Assembly: GCA_016292545.1 (NCBI GenBank)
Contig: JAEDIG010000109.1
Span: 1-8,455, forward strand
Reading direction: 5' to 3'
Source of the DNA: Bacteroidaceae bacterium
GTDB taxonomy: Bacteria > Bacteroidota > Bacteroidia > Bacteroidales > Bacteroidaceae
Length of the DNA stretch: 8,455 nt
Positions 5,974 to 8,455 of the stretch are shown here, piece by piece (within the stretch, counting starts at the first letter, position 1; every line of letters begins with the position of its first letter). Both the position numbers and the translations under genes were made by a program. The notes under the pieces were generated by a model. The model was given only the letters and a program-made list of their open reading frames with translations, did not search any database and was not told where the DNA came from.

Positions 5974-7323
5974 ATGTTTGAAAATCTAAGTGAACGACTT
6001 GAACGCTCCTTCAAGATACTGAAGGGCGAAGGCAAGATTACGGAAATCAATGTAGCGGAAACGCTCAAGGACGTGAGACGTGCGTTGCTCGACGCCGATG
6101 TGAACTACAAGGTGGCCAAGAACTTCACCGACAGCGTGAAGCAGAAGGCGCTGGGACAGAATGTGCTCACGGCTGTGAAGCCGCAGCAGCTCATGGTGAA
6201 GATTGTGCACGACGAGTTGGCCGCCCTCATGGGAGGCGAGAACGAGGAAATGAAGCTCAAGGGCCATCCCGCCGTGGTGCTGATGGTGGGCCTCAACGGT
6301 GCCGGCAAGACCACCATGTGCGGCAAGCTGGCCAAGATGCTGCGCGAGAAGCGGCACATGAATCCGCTGCTGGCAGCCTGCGACACCTTCCGTCCGGCAG
6401 CCATGGAACAGCTGCGTGTGCTGGGCGAGCAAGTAGGTGTGCCCGTATATATGCAGCCCGGAGCCACCGATCCGGTGGAGGTGGCACGTGCGGCCGTGCA
6501 GGAAGCCAAGGCCAAGGCACACGACGTGCTCATTGTGGACACGGCGGGCCGACAGAGCATCGACGAAGAGCTGATGGAGCAGGTGCGCCACATCAAGGAG
6601 GCTGTGCAGCCCGATGAAATCCTTCTGGTGGTGGACTCCATGACGGGACAGGATGCCGTCACCACGGCCAAGGAGTTCAACGACCGCCTCGACTACACGG
6701 GCGTGGTGCTCACCAAACTCGACGGTGACACGCGCGGCGGTGCGGCGCTCAGCATCCGCACGGTGGTCGACAAGCCCATCAAGTTTGTGGGCATCGGCGA
6801 AAAGATGGAGGCCATCGACCTTTTCCATCCTGCCCGCATGGCCGACCGCATTCTCGGAATGGGCGACATCGTTTCGCTGGTGGAAAGGGCGCAGGAGCAG
6901 TTCGATGAAGAGGAAGCGCGCAAGCTGCAGCGCAAGATCCAGAAGAACCAGTTCGACTTCAATGACTTCTACAATCAGATTCAGCAAATCAAGAAGATGG
7001 GCAACCTCAAGGACCTTGCTGCCATGATTCCCGGTGTGGGCAAGGCCCTCAAGGATGTGGAGATCGACGACAACGCCTTCAAGAGCATCGAGGCCATCAT
7101 CCAGAGCATGACACCCAAGGAGCGCACCCATCCCGAGGTGCTCAATACCAGCCGCCGCCAGCGCATAGCCAAGGGGTCGGGCACCACGGTGCAGGAGGTG
7201 AACCGCCTCATCAAGCAGTTCGACCAGACGCGCAAGATGATGAAGATGGTCACATCGCCCGGCATGTCCAAGATGGCTTCGATGATGAAGCGTATGCCCG
7301 GTGGCGGTATGCCCACACGATAA
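5974..7323 (+). CDS. ffh: Signal recognition particle protein Ffh
   Basis: A 449-residue SRP54-type GTPase. With the 4.5S RNA it binds signal sequences of nascent inner-membrane and some exported proteins and delivers ribosomes to FtsY. The N domain (1 to about 90) begins MFENLSERLERSFK. The G domain carries G1 GLNGAGKTT (106-114), DTFRPAAMEQL (137-147), DTAGR (189-193), TKLDGDTRGGAALS (247-260) and FVGIGEKMEAIDLFHP (271-286). The M domain (about 300-449) has DFNDFYNQIQQIKKMGNL, the RNA-binding SRRQRIAKGSGTTVQEVNR (393-411) and a methionine-rich tail (MMKMVTSPGMSKMASMMKR) that lines the signal-peptide groove. Length and motif order are standard. ATG 5974 is preferred over the in-frame TTG at 5947 because MFENLSERL is the canonical start and a Shine-Dalgarno-like AAGGAAA sits at 5958-5964; the TTG would overlap the upstream gene. 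Probably co-transcribed with the hydrolase before it and folD after it. Confidence 0.97.
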   Translation: MFENLSERLERSFKILKGEGKITEINVAETLKDVRRALLDADVNYKVAKNFTDSVKQKALGQNVLTAVKPQQLMVKIVHDELAALMGGENEEMKLKGHPAVVLMVGLNGAGKTTMCGKLAKMLREKRHMNPLLAACDTFRPAAMEQLRVLGEQVGVPVYMQPGATDPVEVARAAVQEAKAKAHDVLIVDTAGRQSIDEELMEQVRHIKEAVQPDEILLVVDSMTGQDAVTTAKEFNDRLDYTGVVLTKLDGDTRGGAALSIRTVVDKPIKFVGIGEKMEAIDLFHPARMADRILGMGDIVSLVERAQEQFDEEEARKLQRKIQKNQFDFNDFYNQIQQIKKMGNLKDLAAMIPGVGKALKDVEIDDNAFKSIEAIIQSMTPKERTHPEVLNTSRRQRIAKGSGTTVQEVNRLIKQFDQTRKMMKMVTSPGMSKMASMMKRMPGGGMPTR

Positions 7324-7358
7324 TCATTCATCCAACCCATATAAATCCAAAGGATACT

Positions 7359-8240
7359 ATGCAGATAATCGATGGAAAAGCCACGGCTGCCACCATCAAG
7401 GCCGAAATCAAGGCCGAGGTGGACAGCATGGTTGCCAAAGGGCAGAAGCGCCCCCATCTGGCAGCCGTTCTGGTGGGCCACGACGGTGGCTCGCTCACAT
7501 ACGTAAAAAACAAGGTGCTGGCATGCGAAGCATGTGGATTCAAGAGCACACTCATCCATCTGGAGGACGACACCACCGAGGAACAGCTCCTGCAGCATGT
7601 GGACCGCCTCAACCAGGACCCGGATGTGGACGGCTTCATTGTGCAGTTGCCCCTGCCTCCGCACATCAACGAACAAAAGGTGATTGAAGCCATCGACTAT
7701 CGCAAGGATGTGGACGGCTTCCATCCCATCAATGTAGGCCGCATGGCCATCGGCCTTCCGTGCTTCATCAGCGCCACTCCCAAGGGGATCATGGAGCTGC
7801 TCCGCCGCTATGGTGTGCCCACCAGCGGGCGCAAGTGTGTGGTGCTGGGCCGCAGCAACATTGTGGGTCGCCCCATGGCCACGCTGATGATGCAGAAGGA
7901 GTATGGCGACAGCACGGTGACCGTGTGTCACAGCCATAGCGCCACGCTGCGCGAGGAATGCCGTCAGGCCGACATCATCATCGCTGCCATCGGCCGTCCT
8001 GGCTTCGTCACGGCCGACATGGTGAAGCCTGGAGCCACCATCATCGATGTGGGCACAACCCGTGTGCCTGACGCTACGCGCAAGTCGGGTTTCCGCCTGT
8101 GCGGTGATGTGGATTTCGAAAACGTGTCCCCGCTGTGCGAGGCCATCACGCCTGTGCCCGGTGGTGTGGGTCCCATGACCATTTGCATGCTCATGCAGAA
8201 CACGCTGGCCGCTGCCAAGCATACCTATTATTCCGTTTGA
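7359..8240 (+). CDS. folD: Methylenetetrahydrofolate dehydrogenase / cyclohydrolase FolD
   Basis: A 293-residue bifunctional cytoplasmic enzyme. It oxidises 5,10-methylene-THF to methenyl-THF and hydrolyses this to 10-formyl-THF, supplying one-carbon units for purines and for formyl-Met-tRNA. Signatures: SLTYVKNKVLACEACG (45-60) with the conserved Tyr48 and the catalytic Lys52; VQLPLPPHI (95-103); KDVDGFHPINVG (116-127) with the folate-contacting Asp119; the nucleotide-binding loop VLGRSNIVGRP (162-172); and TPVPGGVGPMT (264-274). The usual Cys before TPKG is Ala139 here, a tolerated position as far as I know. Length is normal. The ATG is supported by AAAGGA at 7349-7354, four bases upstream. 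It lies 35 bp after ffh with no promoter-like box between, so it is most likely an operon partner. No clear GC-rich terminator follows the stop. Confidence 0.97.
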   Translation: MQIIDGKATAATIKAEIKAEVDSMVAKGQKRPHLAAVLVGHDGGSLTYVKNKVLACEACGFKSTLIHLEDDTTEEQLLQHVDRLNQDPDVDGFIVQLPLPPHINEQKVIEAIDYRKDVDGFHPINVGRMAIGLPCFISATPKGIMELLRRYGVPTSGRKCVVLGRSNIVGRPMATLMMQKEYGDSTVTVCHSHSATLREECRQADIIIAAIGRPGFVTADMVKPGATIIDVGTTRVPDATRKSGFRLCGDVDFENVSPLCEAITPVPGGVGPMTICMLMQNTLAAAKHTYYSV

Positions 8241-8262
8241 CACCTCTTGTCTTTTTTCGACC

Positions 8263-8421
8263 AGTACATATGAAATACGGGCTGTACGGATGAAAACCGG
8301 GCTGAAAGCCCAAAAGTACATAGCCCTGGCTGGTGCCCTGGCTTTGAGATGTCATTGCGATAAAACGCCCTTGCAGGGCTTAATGATATGTGAACGTAAA
8401 ACCCCGAAGGGTAGGGTGTTC
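8263..8421. repeat. Hairpin-rich REP-like intergenic repeat
   Basis: The gap after folD is dense with small GC-rich inverted repeats set in AT-rich spacers. GGGCT/AGCCC at 8299-8303/8307-8311 has a GAA loop. AGCC/GGCT at 8322-8325/8340-8343 has an inner GGC/GCC (8328-8330/8335-8337). GCCCT/AGGGC at 8367-8371/8375-8379 has a TGC loop. ACCC/GGGT at 8401-8404/8409-8412 has a CGAA loop. GCCCTGGCT is also directly repeated at 8323-8331 and 8335-8343, and AGTACATA at 8263-8270 and 8315-8322. This resembles dispersed noncoding repeats that I recall from Prevotella-type genomes; that family link is from memory. A 55-codon open frame from ATG 8290 passes through it to the window end. The outer limits are approximate and the element may continue past 8455. 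Confidence 0.6.
8270..8309 (+). repeat. Imperfect 20-bp tandem duplication
   Basis: Units 8270-8289 (begins ATGAAATACGGGCTG) and 8290-8309 (begins ATGAAAACCGGGCTG) lie head to tail and agree at 15 of 20 positions. They form the left edge of the hairpin-rich repeat. Only the second unit leads into a long open frame; the frame from ATG 8270 stops at 8291-8293. Confidence 0.5.
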
Positions 8422-8455
8422 AAAATAGGCTTCAAAAACCTACGCATTTTTTGCC
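8290..8455 (+). CDS. Doubtful short open frame inside the repeat (open at window end)
   Basis: From ATG 8290 the frame stays open for 55 codons to the window edge, beginning MKTGLKAQKYIALAGA and continuing through LRCHCDKTPLQGLMICERK. There is no Shine-Dalgarno-like sequence or promoter box before it, and codon use (AAA, TGT, ATA, TTA) is unlike the GC-rich genes upstream. I recall similar peptides annotated as hypothetical proteins in Prevotella-type genomes wherever such repeats occur, so it is most likely a translation of repeat DNA, not a gene. No function can be given. Confidence 0.12.
   Translation, partial: MKTGLKAQKYIALAGALALRCHCDKTPLQGLMICERKTPKGRVFKIGFKNLRIFC

Noticed and set aside
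5973..5980. TATGTTTG, a match to the TAnnTTTG promoter box
   Set aside because: It overlaps the ffh start codon, so a transcript from it would begin inside the gene; there is no downstream start matching the Ffh N-terminus.
5986..7131. 381-codon minus-strand open frame
   Set aside because: It is a shadow of ffh caused by third-position bias; it contains no motif, promoter or plausible start context.
7324..7358. Separate promoter or riboswitch before folD
   Set aside because: The 35-bp gap is too short for a riboswitch and has no TAnnTTTG box; only an AAAGGA ribosome-binding site is visible.
6981..8321. 446-codon minus-strand open frame
   Set aside because: It is antisense to the ends of ffh and folD, with low-complexity His/Gly-rich composition and no recognisable domain; both plus-strand genes are intact.
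8263..8421. Possible CRISPR array
   Set aside because: The repeated units are short, unequal and adjacent, without regular spacers; the structure is a cluster of different hairpins.
1..8455. A new multi-gene defence, secretion or biosynthetic system
   Set aside because: Every substantial gene is assignable to a known family, with normal core functions and no mobile-element genes; only local oddities remain.

Overview
The window looks like a housekeeping segment of a Bacteroidota chromosome, most likely Bacteroidales and plausibly a higher-GC Prevotella-like species. Four things point there: promoter-like TAnnTTTG boxes (the Bacteroidota -7 element) in the gaps, a single-polypeptide MurF-alanine racemase fusion, a GSCFA-family protein, and the wording of the Dxs and Ffh motifs. 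The coding sequence is GC-rich with strongly biased third positions, which is why long open frames appear opposite most genes; I treat those as shadows. The genus is an inference from motif memory, not a search.

Layout. Positions 1-1805 (minus strand) hold dxs, the first enzyme of the MEP isoprenoid pathway, cut off at its C-terminus by the window edge. A compact 90-bp divergent intergenic region carries back-to-back TAATTTTG boxes that form a 10-bp inverted repeat. Every gene to the right is on the plus strand: a GSCFA-family protein (1896-2852), the bifunctional murF-alr (2887-5247), a small YqiA-like alpha/beta hydrolase (5321-5950), ffh for the signal recognition particle GTPase (5974-7323), and folD for one-carbon/folate metabolism (7359-8240). 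The last 215 bp (8241-8455) have no convincing gene. They hold a hairpin-rich, REP-like intergenic repeat with a short open frame running through it.

How the genes fit together. GSCFA and murF-alr are 34 bp apart and probably share transcripts. The most complete promoter in the window (TTG-N20-TACTTTTG) lies just before the hydrolase and probably drives hydrolase-ffh-folD, whose gaps are 23 and 35 bp. Dxs, on the opposite strand, supplies isoprenoid precursors that include undecaprenyl phosphate, the lipid carrier for the peptidoglycan that MurF and Alr help build. The window therefore centres on envelope precursor supply beside protein export and folate functions.

No clearly new multi-gene system is visible. 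The points most worth a second look are an apparent deletion of roughly 40 residues plus lost consensus asparagines in the MurF half of the fusion, the SGNH-hydrolase-like residue pattern in the uncharacterised GSCFA protein, the overlapping divergent promoters, a promoter box so close to murF-alr that its transcript could be leaderless, and the structured repeat after folD.
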